This document shows, piece after piece, positions 25,938 through 34,141 of a DNA stretch of 42,052 bases (the first letter of the stretch is position 1; each line of letters starts with the position of its first letter). The translations under genes were made by a program, and so were the position numbers. The notes under the pieces were generated by a model. The model searched no databases. It was not told the DNA's origin and saw nothing but the letters and a program-made list of their open reading frames with translations. Source of the DNA: Hahellaceae bacterium (GTDB lineage: Bacteria > Pseudomonadota > Gammaproteobacteria > Pseudomonadales > Oleiphilaceae); NCBI GenBank assembly GCA_016716085.1, contig JADJWY010000010.1, positions 1 through 42,052 of the forward strand, given 5' to 3'.

Positions 25938-26406
25938 TTCGTCGACGTATTTGGTGATATTGCTGACAGTGCCAATGGAGCCAGCAGAATTTTTTCAGTG
26001 ACGGGCTCATTTCATCGCGGTTGATACCGCGTTCAAACCATTTAATTTTGCGCCGATGAGGCAGTAAATTGCCTTCGACGTAGAAATAATCAGAAACGAC
26101 CTCCCCCACATAGTATTGCCCGGAACCATTCGGGCACAAAACGATATCCCCAATCTTCATTCCCTTGCAGATGGTATGCAGCATGCCACAAGCCAAGCCA
26201 GCGGCGATCTTGGTTTTGTCCGGATTGGCACGGAGGAATACCGGAATAAACCGCGTGTTGAAGTCTCGCCAGTTATCGGACAAGTCTGCCTTCAGATCTT
26301 GTTGAATACCCCAGTAGCCGCCAATAAAGCCCATCTCAAAGCACTCCTGAGCGTAACAGCTTTTGGCACCGGCCATGATACGGTAGTAGCTTCGATTTGG
26401 GGTCAT
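25888..26406 (-). CDS. N-terminal part of the NucS-like nuclease gene (frame-broken)
   Basis: This 172-residue frame starts MTPNRSYYRIMAGAKSCYAQ. The first 130 residues, with YYRIMAGAK, CFEMGFIGGYWGIQQDL, GMKIGDIVLCPNGSGQYYVG and LPHRRKIKWFERGI, look like the small beta-barrel/EVE- or PUA-like reader module seen in front of Mrr- and NucS-like nucleases. Such modules often recognise modified bases, but that is inference here. After MSPSLK the frame is wrong (Cys/His-rich nonsense) because of the extra A at 25990-25995. The true product is one protein of about 310 residues with the nuclease frame at 25470-25937. The ATG overlaps the hsdS stop by 4 bases. Confidence 0.75.
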   Translation of the reverse strand: MTPNRSYYRIMAGAKSCYAQECFEMGFIGGYWGIQQDLKADLSDNWRDFNTRFIPVFLRANPDKTKIAAGLACGMLHTICKGMKIGDIVLCPNGSGQYYVGEVVSDYFYVEGNLLPHRRKIKWFERGINRDEMSPSLKKFCWLHWHCQQYHQIRRRIGTLAVWCATCCTQSQ

Positions 26407-27722
26407 GCGGCTGCCTCTGGTTTGACCAGGCGAGTTTTACCGGTCAGTAATTCCTGCATCATGCCTTGTTTGATTTGGCGGGTTTTGGATAGTCGTTTTT
26501 CGAGGGTTTGGATTTCGGTGTCCATGTCGGAAAGGATGGTGGCTATGGCTGTTTGCTCTTCAGTATTCGCAATAGGCAGTGAGATTAAGCGAATAATGTC
26601 ACCACTCCAAATTTGGCTGCCCTCCTTGAGTATATTTTCAATTATTTTGTCTTTGTTCATGCTGAACCAATAAAACAGATATTTAGAACTGTGTCCTCTA
26701 GGAATAACGGCCAATACTGCTTGGTTTATCGCTGCATCCACCTGAGATATCGCGCACACACCGGCAGTTGCACCATAAAGAGCAATCAAAAATGTTCCTG
26801 CCTTTATTTCTTTAGCAGAAGAATGTTGTAGTCCTTCATTTGTAATACGACCTTCAACATTATAGATCTGTGCTTTATTTAGATCGCTCGAATTAATCCA
26901 TTGAATGTTTCCGCCATAATAAGACTTATTAGATGTAGTCGGGGTTCCACCCGCAAAGGTACGACAATTATCGCCGATTGTTATTATCTCCCAATCCTCC
27001 GGAATCTCCCCCAACTCACTGTCTTTATAGCCCTTCCGCGTCCCATCCTCACGAAAAGCAAAAGCTGGCAGGCGGGTTTTACCGGTAAGCAATTGCTGCA
27101 TAGTGGCGGTTTTAATGGCCTGTTTTTTGGCGATCAGTTTGTCCAGTGAGTTTAGTAATTCGTCTACATCGGATAGAGCTTTGGCTATGGCGATTTGTTC
27201 TTTACTCGACGGCAATGCACAAGGAATTCTTTCAAGAGAAGCTTTATTTAGTTTAAATCGACCGGCACCCTGCCTTGTTAGATAGAGCGAAATATCCTTA
27301 TTTCTGAAGTATAAAAAGAACCATCTTGCTGAGCCTACTTTGCCTTTAATTAAATGGGCGTGATTGTTTACATTGAACCTTCCCGCAGCTAACTGAGTTT
27401 GTGACATTGAATCAAACTTTAAAAAATGATCGCCGTCTTCACCAATTAGAGCATACTCGCCTTCGACTCTATATTCATTGAGGTAATCTTGAATTTTTGT
27501 AGGGCCATAGTAAGGGTATGGACCAGCCATTCTAGCTCTATCTTGGCTACTTATTGGAAACCTTAAGTTGTTACAAACCTCAAATGCTTCAGAAACTGAT
27601 TTTACGTCCCAATCCTCCGGAATAACCCCAACCTCAGTCTTCTTGTATCCAACCGGCACCAACTCCTCTACTGACAGATTATCAGTGCTCATCTCAGCAA
27701 GTGGATCGTAATTACTCATCAC
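26403..27722 (-). CDS. hsdS: Type I restriction-modification specificity subunit (HsdS)
   Basis: This is a 439-residue protein with two target-recognition domains. The first follows TEVGVIPEDWDVKSVSEAFE (about residues 29-48) and the second follows DSELGEIPEDWEIITIGDNC (about 218-237). Each is closed by a conserved helical spacer: EQIAIAKALSDVDELLNSLD with MQQLLTGKTRLP, and EQTAIATILSDMDTEIQTLE with MQELLTGKTRL. This internal repeat is the standard half-subunit symmetry of HsdS, each half reading one part of a split DNA target. The target itself cannot be predicted. The track start at 27722 is GTG followed directly by ATG; I prefer the ATG at 27719. It overlaps the small upstream ORF by 8-11 bases and the NucS-like gene by 4. 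Confidence 0.93.
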   Translation of the reverse strand: MMSNYDPLAEMSTDNLSVEELVPVGYKKTEVGVIPEDWDVKSVSEAFEVCNNLRFPISSQDRARMAGPYPYYGPTKIQDYLNEYRVEGEYALIGEDGDHFLKFDSMSQTQLAAGRFNVNNHAHLIKGKVGSARWFFLYFRNKDISLYLTRQGAGRFKLNKASLERIPCALPSSKEQIAIAKALSDVDELLNSLDKLIAKKQAIKTATMQQLLTGKTRLPAFAFREDGTRKGYKDSELGEIPEDWEIITIGDNCRTFAGGTPTTSNKSYYGGNIQWINSSDLNKAQIYNVEGRITNEGLQHSSAKEIKAGTFLIALYGATAGVCAISQVDAAINQAVLAVIPRGHSSKYLFYWFSMNKDKIIENILKEGSQIWSGDIIRLISLPIANTEEQTAIATILSDMDTEIQTLEKRLSKTRQIKQGMMQELLTGKTRLVKPEAAA

Positions 27723-27825
27723 TCGTATCCTGCAATGTCAGCTCCAGTTTCCTATTAAAACGGTGCGACAGTGTTGCACCTTTTGCGTAGTCTTCTGACA
27801 ACCCGGCGCTGACAGGCTTGCTCAT
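27712..27825 (-). CDS. Short coupled ORF between hsdM and hsdS
   Basis: This 37-codon ORF begins MSKPVSAGLSEDYAKGATLS and ends LTLQDTSDE. Its ATG overlaps the hsdM stop by ATGA (27822-27825) and its stop lies inside the start of hsdS. I recognise no family. It may be a leader that couples hsdS translation to hsdM, or the last part of a former gene. Its exact fit between two genes makes chance less likely, but there is no other support for a functional product. Confidence 0.4.
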   Translation of the reverse strand: MSKPVSAGLSEDYAKGATLSHRFNRKLELTLQDTSDE

Positions 27826-30263
27826 TCCACACGCTCCAAGCCCATCCCATCCCACACCAGCCCCATCGCCTTGAGATGCCCGGCGACCTTTTCACTCAAG
27901 GCATCGACTTGCTGATTGATGATTGGCAGCGGTTCGGCGTAACGCTCTTCCAGTTCTTTCACCCGGTTGGCCAGTTGCTGGGTTACACGCTCGATTTCGG
28001 CAACGATGTTGGTTTGCAGCGTGGCCAGCCATTTGTCGTTGACGACCAGGGTTTGTATATCCTCGATACTGAGTTTTGGGTAGTGTTTGAACACGGCCAG
28101 ATCCAGCGCATCCTGGGCGTCTTTCACGGCTTTCTTGGCATTGGCTTCCCGATTAAACAGCTTTTCTGCCTGTTTCAGCGCACTTCGTTCTTCACTATCG
28201 GTGCTGAGTTTTAGGCGCGCAGCCACGCTGGCTTTGGTGACTTTATCCTTGTCATTCATGGCATCGCTTAACAGGCCATCTTCAGACGAGTTTTCTTCCA
28301 GATAACTTTCCAATTCCTGGGTGGCCGTATCGAGCTGCATTTGCAGGTCGTTCAGTTTGGTTTGTTCGGTCGCAAAGTACCGGGCGATGATCAAGTCGGG
28401 TGGAATCAATTCGGCTTTGTACTTGGCTTTATTAATGAACAGGTCCGGTGTTTCTTTGAGCTTTTCACCTTTTTGAACCGTCAGTTCCCGTATCTCCTTG
28501 CCTGCGGGCCAGCCATCCTGAATCAGGACGTAGACATCGTCCTGCATAACCTCCGCCCAGTAATCCATCAAAATCTGGTAGATGTCGTATTTGCTCAGCA
28601 ATTCACTGTTGGCATAAAGGTCCAGCAAGGCTTCGGATATTTGACCAATCAGCGTTTTGGGGTGGTCACCGGGTTTGATCGCATGCAAGGCAGCCTGCCC
28701 TATCCAGGCTTTAAACGGCAGTAGGCTGCGCGCCGCAAAATCCTTAAATTCCTGATGGGCCAGAATGGTGGATTTCACCTTGGCCGCTTCCACCAGCCCC
28801 CGGCTGTAGCCCTCACGGGCAGGCGCAAAGAGTTGGGTTCTCAGGCCGGAAAATACTCGCCAATAGGCTTGCAGAGCATCGATATCGCGATTGGGAATCC
28901 CCCCTTGCAGGTGAGCACTCAAGTCGTGCAGGTCTTCCGGCTCGGATGAGTCGATGTAGCGGGGAATGTTTAGGTTATAGTCATTAGCGGCGATGTCACT
29001 TAAAGAGACCTTGCGACTGTAACGGGGCAATTCCAGTTGTTTGTTAAACACGTCGACGATTTTGTGAATATCCTGACTGCGCAGCCGGTTCTTATTGCCG
29101 TCCTTCATGAAGCCTTTGCTGGCATCGATCATGAAAATACTTTGTCGATCCGTCACGTGTGCTTTGTCGATGACAATAATACACGCGGGAATGCCCGTTC
29201 CATAAAACAGGTTGGCTGGCAGGCCGATAATGCCTTTGATGTAGCCCTGTTTGAGTAAATTCTCACGAATACGGGCCTCGGCATTGCCACGGAACAACAC
29301 CCCGTGTGGCAGGATGACAGCCCCTTTGCCGGTGCTTTTCAGGCTTTTGATCACATGCAGCAGGAAGGTGTAGTCGCCGTTCTTTTCCGGCGGGATCCCC
29401 CAGGTAAAGCGCTGATAGAGATCCGCCTGCGGGTTAATGCCACTGGTCCAGTTCTTGTTGGAAAATGGCGGGTTGGCCACCGCAAAATCAAAAGTTTTCA
29501 GTTGGTTGTTTTCGTCTTTCCACTGCGGATCGCTGAGCGTGTTGCCTTTCCATATTTTGGCGGTGGCGTTGTTATGCAGGATCATATTCATGCGCGCCAA
29601 AGCGCTGGTGGCATTGTCCATTTCCTGGCCGAAGATACTCAATCCGCGTGGGGCTTCGTCATTGGCTTTCAACAGCAGCGAGCCTGAGCCACAAGTTGGG
29701 TCATAAACGGTGGTGGATGGTAAGCAGTCTTTCGGAATGCCGATGACCTTGGCCAGAATTTGCGAGACCTCCGCGGGGGTATAAAACTGGCCTTTGCTCT
29801 TGCCAGATTCGGTGGCGAAATGGCGCATCAGGTATTCGTAGGCATCCCCCAGCAGGTCGTCGCCGTCTACCCGGTTGTTGGATAGATCCAGTCCCTGAAA
29901 AATGCCGACCAGTTTGGTCAGGCGGTCAACCATCTCCTTGCCTTTGCCCAGCTTGTCCTCGTCATTGAAGTCAGCCACGTCGATCACGCCTTTCAGATCG
30001 TTTTCTTCGGCCAGGGCGCTGATGATCTTGTTGATCTTGTCGCCGATTTCTTTGTCGTTCTTGGCGGCGACCATGTCATCAAAACTGGCTCCCTTGGGCA
30101 CCATGATCATGCCATAGGGATCGCCTTTATATTTGTCGGTGACGTATTTCATAAACAACATCGTCAGCACATAGTCCTTGTACTGACTGGCATCCATTCC
30201 TCCGCGCAGTTCATCACAACTGGCCCAAAGGGACGAATAGAGTTCGGTTTTCTTGATGGCCAT
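27822..30263 (-). CDS. hsdM: Type I DNA adenine methyltransferase subunit (HsdM)
   Basis: This is an 813-residue protein, long for HsdM. The N-terminal helical domain (MAIKKTELYSSLWASCDELR onward) is followed by GQFYTPAEVS at about 158-167. The SAM-binding motif is DPTCGSGSLLL (188-198) and the catalytic N6-adenine motif is NPPF (264-267). After about residue 480 an extra 330 residues, predicted helical and coiled-coil rich (QLDTATQELESYLEE, YAEPLPIINQQVDALSEKVA), extend the C-terminus, as in the group paired with EcoR124-like HsdR. It methylates the site chosen by HsdS and protects host DNA. It is the first gene of the minus-strand operon. AGGA lies about 10 bases before the ATG. Confidence 0.95.
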   Translation of the reverse strand: MAIKKTELYSSLWASCDELRGGMDASQYKDYVLTMLFMKYVTDKYKGDPYGMIMVPKGASFDDMVAAKNDKEIGDKINKIISALAEENDLKGVIDVADFNDEDKLGKGKEMVDRLTKLVGIFQGLDLSNNRVDGDDLLGDAYEYLMRHFATESGKSKGQFYTPAEVSQILAKVIGIPKDCLPSTTVYDPTCGSGSLLLKANDEAPRGLSIFGQEMDNATSALARMNMILHNNATAKIWKGNTLSDPQWKDENNQLKTFDFAVANPPFSNKNWTSGINPQADLYQRFTWGIPPEKNGDYTFLLHVIKSLKSTGKGAVILPHGVLFRGNAEARIRENLLKQGYIKGIIGLPANLFYGTGIPACIIVIDKAHVTDRQSIFMIDASKGFMKDGNKNRLRSQDIHKIVDVFNKQLELPRYSRKVSLSDIAANDYNLNIPRYIDSSEPEDLHDLSAHLQGGIPNRDIDALQAYWRVFSGLRTQLFAPAREGYSRGLVEAAKVKSTILAHQEFKDFAARSLLPFKAWIGQAALHAIKPGDHPKTLIGQISEALLDLYANSELLSKYDIYQILMDYWAEVMQDDVYVLIQDGWPAGKEIRELTVQKGEKLKETPDLFINKAKYKAELIPPDLIIARYFATEQTKLNDLQMQLDTATQELESYLEENSSEDGLLSDAMNDKDKVTKASVAARLKLSTDSEERSALKQAEKLFNREANAKKAVKDAQDALDLAVFKHYPKLSIEDIQTLVVNDKWLATLQTNIVAEIERVTQQLANRVKELEERYAEPLPIINQQVDALSEKVAGHLKAMGLVWDGMGLERVE

Positions 30264-30617
30264 TCGGCGTTCCTAGAAATTACAGTAATGTGTTCGCGGT
30301 GTGCGGTAGCGAGGGCATGATTATTTTAGGTTTTAATTTAGGGGCATAGACTCCTGTTTTTGCCGCTGGCTGTCAACGATTCCGAAACGGCGATACCGAC
30401 ATGAATGGGGACGCAAAGGCTTTCACGCGCTCGCAGGGTTTTAAGGTTCTGGAATGTAAATCCAATCTCGCGTTTTTTCGTCCAATTCACCCTCAATATC
30501 ATCCAATTCGCCGATACAAATCGCAAAATACTCTCTTTAGAATGCAAGTCATCGTCGGTAAATGTCATCTCTGTTTATTTTACCGAGCAAACATTCCAAT
30601 AAAAAAATGGTATTTCA
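30264..30617. other. Divergent intergenic region upstream of hsdM
   Basis: This gap of 354 bases separates hsdM (minus) from the propeptide-like gene (plus). It should hold both promoters. AT-rich stretches occur at 30318-30345 and 30595-30610, but no convincing -35/-10 pair stands out. A 76-codon minus-strand frame at 30338-30568 has no recognisable content and no clear ribosome-binding site, so it is not called a gene. Confidence 0.4.
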
Positions 30618-31478
30618 ATGTCTGGCAATAATCCTGGGAAACTAATCGCCAGTGGGTTGGCGATTACCGCAATATGCGCGCTCATTTACTTCGAGCAAAA
30701 CAACGATCGAAATAACGCCAACTCAGAAGTCGCAGATCCGGCTTCAAGCGTGTCGATAACTACGATGGAAAAACCTGCCAAGCCCTTCCCTCATCAAAAT
30801 ACGATTGCCGCCTCACCCACCACAACTAAAACGGACAACATGCTCAGCATCGAAGAGATACTGCGCTTGCCTGACACCAACCCCGACTACGCGACCTTCG
30901 GCGATCGGGTGAGTGAAATAAACGCCCGACGAAATGGTCAGGAAACCGATGTCACCGCGCTCCACAAAGCCGCCCAACAAGCTTCCGCCTGGCAACCTGC
31001 TGATACAGTGTCAGATCAGTTTCCGTTATCTGATGATGAACGGATGGATGGACGTGAATTTATAAAAGTAGATCAGCTGAAAATCGAATCGTTGGTCGCA
31101 GGCGATACGCTCGAAATCAATATTGCGCAAACCAACGGTATGTACGTTGCGCGCATTGATCGCGTGGAATCCCAGTTCGGTAATAACGTGAGTTGGTTCG
31201 GCCACCTGGAAGATGTGGCGGGTACGGAAGGTGATATCACCAATGTAACCTTCACACGCGGAGAAACGTTAATGACTGCGGGCATTACAACCCCTGATGG
31301 TCATTTCGAAATTGAAGCGCGTGGCAATGAGGGCTGGATATCGAAAAGCGCTAATTTATACAAACACGAAGACACCGTTATTAATGTGCCAATTGATGAA
31401 TTAGCTAAAACACCAGCAGTTTCGTCTGAAGCGCTGACGCAAAAAAAGGAAGGGGTGCTGTTTTCAAACAGAAATTAA
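30618..31478 (+). CDS. Membrane-anchored propeptide-like protein paired with the metalloprotease
   Basis: This is a 286-residue protein. LIASGLAITAICALIYF (residues 9-25) is an N-terminal signal anchor. A low-complexity stretch rich in Ser, Thr, Ala and Pro follows, then IEEILRLPDTNPDYATFGDR. The C-terminal 130 residues (VDQLKIESLVAGDTLEINI onward, with VSWFGHLEDVAGTEGDITNV and GHFEIEARGNEGW) resemble the N-terminal pro-region of secreted reprolysin-like (M12) proteases. There it folds over the protease and keeps it inactive. The protease itself is the next gene, 54 bases on. I infer that the usual single prepro-protein is divided into two genes here, with the anchored part acting as inhibitor or chaperone. 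No strong Shine-Dalgarno site is visible at this ATG. Confidence 0.6.
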   Translation: MSGNNPGKLIASGLAITAICALIYFEQNNDRNNANSEVADPASSVSITTMEKPAKPFPHQNTIAASPTTTKTDNMLSIEEILRLPDTNPDYATFGDRVSEINARRNGQETDVTALHKAAQQASAWQPADTVSDQFPLSDDERMDGREFIKVDQLKIESLVAGDTLEINIAQTNGMYVARIDRVESQFGNNVSWFGHLEDVAGTEGDITNVTFTRGETLMTAGITTPDGHFEIEARGNEGWISKSANLYKHEDTVINVPIDELAKTPAVSSEALTQKKEGVLFSNRN

Positions 31479-31532
31479 ATGAAAAAGAGCACGTAACAAT
31501 AGAAACCTACTATAAAAACTGAGAGATGCCGT

Positions 31533-32558
31533 ATGAAAGAATCTATGAAACTTCGCTTTGCAAAATGGGGTGGCGCTGCAGCTTTGGCGTTAATGCCTTT
31601 CGTAAATGCTCAAGCTGTCACTGTCGATTTGTTGGTGCTGTATGATACTCATACTCACAACCATTATAACGGTCAGGCAGGCACCGCCATTCAAGGTTGG
31701 GTCAACCAAGTCAACTCCATGCATCAGAATAGCGGCACGGACATTCAACTCCGTCTGGTCGGTGCGTTGCACCATGACGAAGACGGCGGTGATATGGGTG
31801 CGGTGTTAGGCAACCTGAAAAATGACACCTGGGTCAATGAGCGCCGCAATGCACTGGGGGCAGATTTTGTAACACAGGTTCATAGAACCGGCTCTTGCGG
31901 TGTCGGTTATGTTGCCGTACATCGTGACTGGGCCTATAACTTCACGGGCACGACGTGCGGCGGGCAAGTGCTGGCGCATGAATTAGGTCACAACATGGGC
32001 CTGGTTCACTCGCGCAAGCAAGGTGATCAGGGTGGCGCACGTTATCGCTATGGTATTGGGTATGGTGTCGACAGCTTATTCGCATCTATCATGGCCTATC
32101 CTGGTGTATTCAACGGACAATGGATGACGCGTTTCTCTAGCCCAAATGCAAGCTGTCAGGGATTGCCTTGTGGTGTTCCGGCGGGCCAGGCTAACGAAGC
32201 CGATGCGTCGCGTGCCTTGGCTGAAGTCAAAAACGATATTGCCAACTTCATGCCCACTAAAGTCGGTGGAGGTGGCGGCACGACGACCAATGCAAGCCCC
32301 GCCTACATCATCAAAGCAAGACACAGCGGCAAATGTCTCGATGTTGCCGGCGGGTCAAAATCTAACGGCGCAGAAATTATACAGTGGAGCTGCCACAAAG
32401 GCGACAACCAACGCTTTAGAGTGTACGACGCAGGTGGCGGTTACTGGCAGATTCAAGCGAAGCACAGCGGTATGTGCCTGGATGTTTGGGGAGCCTCGAC
32501 CGCGTCAGGTGCTCAGGTACGCCAAGGTAATTGCCATAGCGGCAACAACCAAAATTGA
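31533..32558 (+). CDS. Secreted zinc metalloprotease (M12/reprolysin-like) with C-terminal ricin-type lectin, truncated by a one-base indel
   Basis: This is a 341-residue frame. Residues 1-28 are a signal peptide ending VNAQA. The catalytic domain (29-240) has VTVDLLVLYDTHT, the zinc site HELGHNMGLVH (149-159) and a Met-turn SIMAYP (about 186-191), the metzincin hallmark. After a Gly/Thr linker (245-254) comes a ricin-type beta-trefoil with QxW-like repeats: ARHSGKCLDVAGGS and AKHSGMCLDVWGAS. The frame stops at 32556-32558 after NNQN. With one more A in the run 32551-32554 it continues into the third lectin subdomain. The protein is probably exported and binds glycans while cutting proteins outside the cell. 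GAGAG precedes the ATG. Confidence 0.88.
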   Translation: MKESMKLRFAKWGGAAALALMPFVNAQAVTVDLLVLYDTHTHNHYNGQAGTAIQGWVNQVNSMHQNSGTDIQLRLVGALHHDEDGGDMGAVLGNLKNDTWVNERRNALGADFVTQVHRTGSCGVGYVAVHRDWAYNFTGTTCGGQVLAHELGHNMGLVHSRKQGDQGGARYRYGIGYGVDSLFASIMAYPGVFNGQWMTRFSSPNASCQGLPCGVPAGQANEADASRALAEVKNDIANFMPTKVGGGGGTTTNASPAYIIKARHSGKCLDVAGGSKSNGAEIIQWSCHKGDNQRFRVYDAGGGYWQIQAKHSGMCLDVWGASTASGAQVRQGNCHSGNNQN

Positions 32559-32719
32559 ATCCAGCTAATCACGGTTCGGGTGGCTACCAATTTGGCTTCA
32601 AGCATAGCGGTATCTGCCTGGATGTGAACGGAGCATCTGCTGATAACGGCGCCAAGATTATTCAATCGTACTGCCATGCCGGTGATAACCAACGCTTCTT
32701 CTTTGAGCGCGTAGAGTAA
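32559..32719 (+). pseudogene. Out-of-frame third lectin subdomain of the metalloprotease gene
   Basis: Directly after the stop of the metalloprotease frame, another plus-strand frame encodes YQFGFKHSGICLDVNGASAD, then NGAKIIQSYCHAGDNQRFFF and ERVE before TAA at 32717-32719. It has the same repeat pattern as the two lectin units upstream (HSGxCLDV, GDNQRF) and completes a three-unit beta-trefoil. One missing A at 32551-32554 accounts for the split, so it is the true 3' end of the preceding gene rather than a separate one. Confidence 0.85.
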
Positions 32720-32754
32720 ATCGTTGGTGCGTGAGCGACTGGCGCACCAACGAT
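32720..32754. terminator. Stem-loop between convergent metalloprotease and sulfatase genes
   Basis: ATCGTTGGTGCG (32720-32731) and CGCACCAACGAT (32743-32754) are perfect 12-base complements around an 11-base loop, starting at the base after the restored metalloprotease stop. There is no U tract on either strand, so it may act as an mRNA 3'-end stabiliser or a rho-assisted terminator for both convergent genes. Confidence 0.65.
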
Positions 32755-32770
32755 CCGGGATCAGCCTGGC

Positions 32771-34141
32771 TTAACTGATTTTACCTACGGTCCAGTCCAC
32801 CAACGGAATATTAGGGAGTTCTTTACCATCATCAATGCCAATTTCCGCCTTGATGATGGCGTTGAGTTTGTTGTTCATCTCCGTTATCACACCCTTATAG
32901 GTGTTTCGATCAGCACCCAGATTAACCATTTCATCTGGATCGTTCAAAAGGTCAAATAGTTCAACATCATTCCACTGATAAAGCTCATCAAGTGTGGTGG
33001 GTTTGTTATGATCCAGCGGCGAAAAATACCGCGTGAACTTATAACGGCCGTCAAACACGGTACGCAGGCTACCGCGCTTTTTCATGTTGGGTTTGAAACC
33101 ATCTCTCAGCATGGCAAGAATGGGTTTTTTATCCTCAGATTTCGCTTCCACCACATGCTGGAACAAATCGCCGTCATTGGTTACCAGTCCGCTGTAGGTA
33201 AACAATACACCGTCTCGGGCCGAATGCACGGTGGAAGCTTTGGGATTACCCAATACTGCAGATAAATCCTTCCCGGGAAGCTCGCCCCCGGCAAACTCGG
33301 CAGCACGTGTCGCATCGACGCCTGCCAGAGCCAGCATCGTCGGGACAATGTCGATATGCCCAGAGAGCGAGGCGGTATCCTGTCCTCCTTTGACATCCGG
33401 GTGAACAACATACATTGGTAAATGCATGGTTTCCTGGTAGGCGAAAGGCCCCTTCCCTCTTAAACCATGCGCCCCCGCCATTTCGCCATGGTCAGACGTG
33501 TAGATGAATGCAGTACGATCTGCCAGCCTCAGTGCATCGAGTTCGTTCAATAGGCTATTAACTTGCAAATCGACGGAACGGATAGAATTGATATAGAAAT
33601 CATTGAAGCGACGCCAGCGTTCTTCTTCGGCCGGAATCCTTCCGAGCACATAACCCCACATTTTGTCGAATTCGCCGTGAGCACCGGGGCGACCGGGTGC
33701 GTCGAAAGGCTGTTTCAAATTTTTAGCGATGGGCATATCCCAGGTGGCATCATAGAGTGTACTCCCCGGTGCCCGACCGGCATGCATGGTCAGTAAGCCG
33801 GTGTCTTGCACATTGATGCCAGGCGCATCAGTGTTGAAATACATGATGTCGTGAGGGTTGATTAGACTGACAAACAGACACCAGGGCTTCCCTTCGTCAG
33901 TCAGACGACGGCCATGACGACGCAGCCAGGTAATCGCACTGCCAGCAATCAGGTGGTCAAACTCATAGCCACCCAGTGTGTGAGCAATCATGTCACCGGG
34001 TGAGTAAAAGTCTGAGAAACCATACTGCTCCATTTTCTGATTAAGACTGTTACCCCCTTCTTCTTTCTCGAAGTCTCGGTTCAAATGCCACTTGCCCTTG
34101 TAAGCGGTGTAGTAACCTGCTTTTTCGCAGCATATGGCCAA
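32771..34141 (-). CDS. Sulfatase, main part (3' part of a frame-broken gene)
   Basis: This 456-residue frame continues the N-terminal frame at 34050-34559. It carries KAGYYTAYKGKWHLNRDF (with the Lys/His typical after the active site), PWCLFVSLINPHDIMYF, TAFIYTSDHGEMAGAHGL (calcium-binding Asp-His) and GPFAYQETMHLPMYVVHP. The last 100 residues (YKFTRYFSPLDHN, WNDVELFDLLNDPDEMVNLG) are the sulfatase C-terminal subdomain. The frame break is a T run at 34121-34125: with one fewer base, GHMLRK runs directly into AGYYTAYKGKW. It is convergent with the metalloprotease. The substrate could be a sulfated polysaccharide or arylsulfate, and the sequence does not decide. Confidence 0.85.
   Translation of the reverse strand: MAICCEKAGYYTAYKGKWHLNRDFEKEEGGNSLNQKMEQYGFSDFYSPGDMIAHTLGGYEFDHLIAGSAITWLRRHGRRLTDEGKPWCLFVSLINPHDIMYFNTDAPGINVQDTGLLTMHAGRAPGSTLYDATWDMPIAKNLKQPFDAPGRPGAHGEFDKMWGYVLGRIPAEEERWRRFNDFYINSIRSVDLQVNSLLNELDALRLADRTAFIYTSDHGEMAGAHGLRGKGPFAYQETMHLPMYVVHPDVKGGQDTASLSGHIDIVPTMLALAGVDATRAAEFAGGELPGKDLSAVLGNPKASTVHSARDGVLFTYSGLVTNDGDLFQHVVEAKSEDKKPILAMLRDGFKPNMKKRGSLRTVFDGRYKFTRYFSPLDHNKPTTLDELYQWNDVELFDLLNDPDEMVNLGADRNTYKGVITEMNNKLNAIIKAEIGIDDGKELPNIPLVDWTVGKIS

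Noticed and set aside
30338..30568. 76-codon minus-strand frame in the hsdM-propeptide gap
   Set aside because: No recognisable content or ribosome-binding site, and it occupies the space needed for two divergent promoters.
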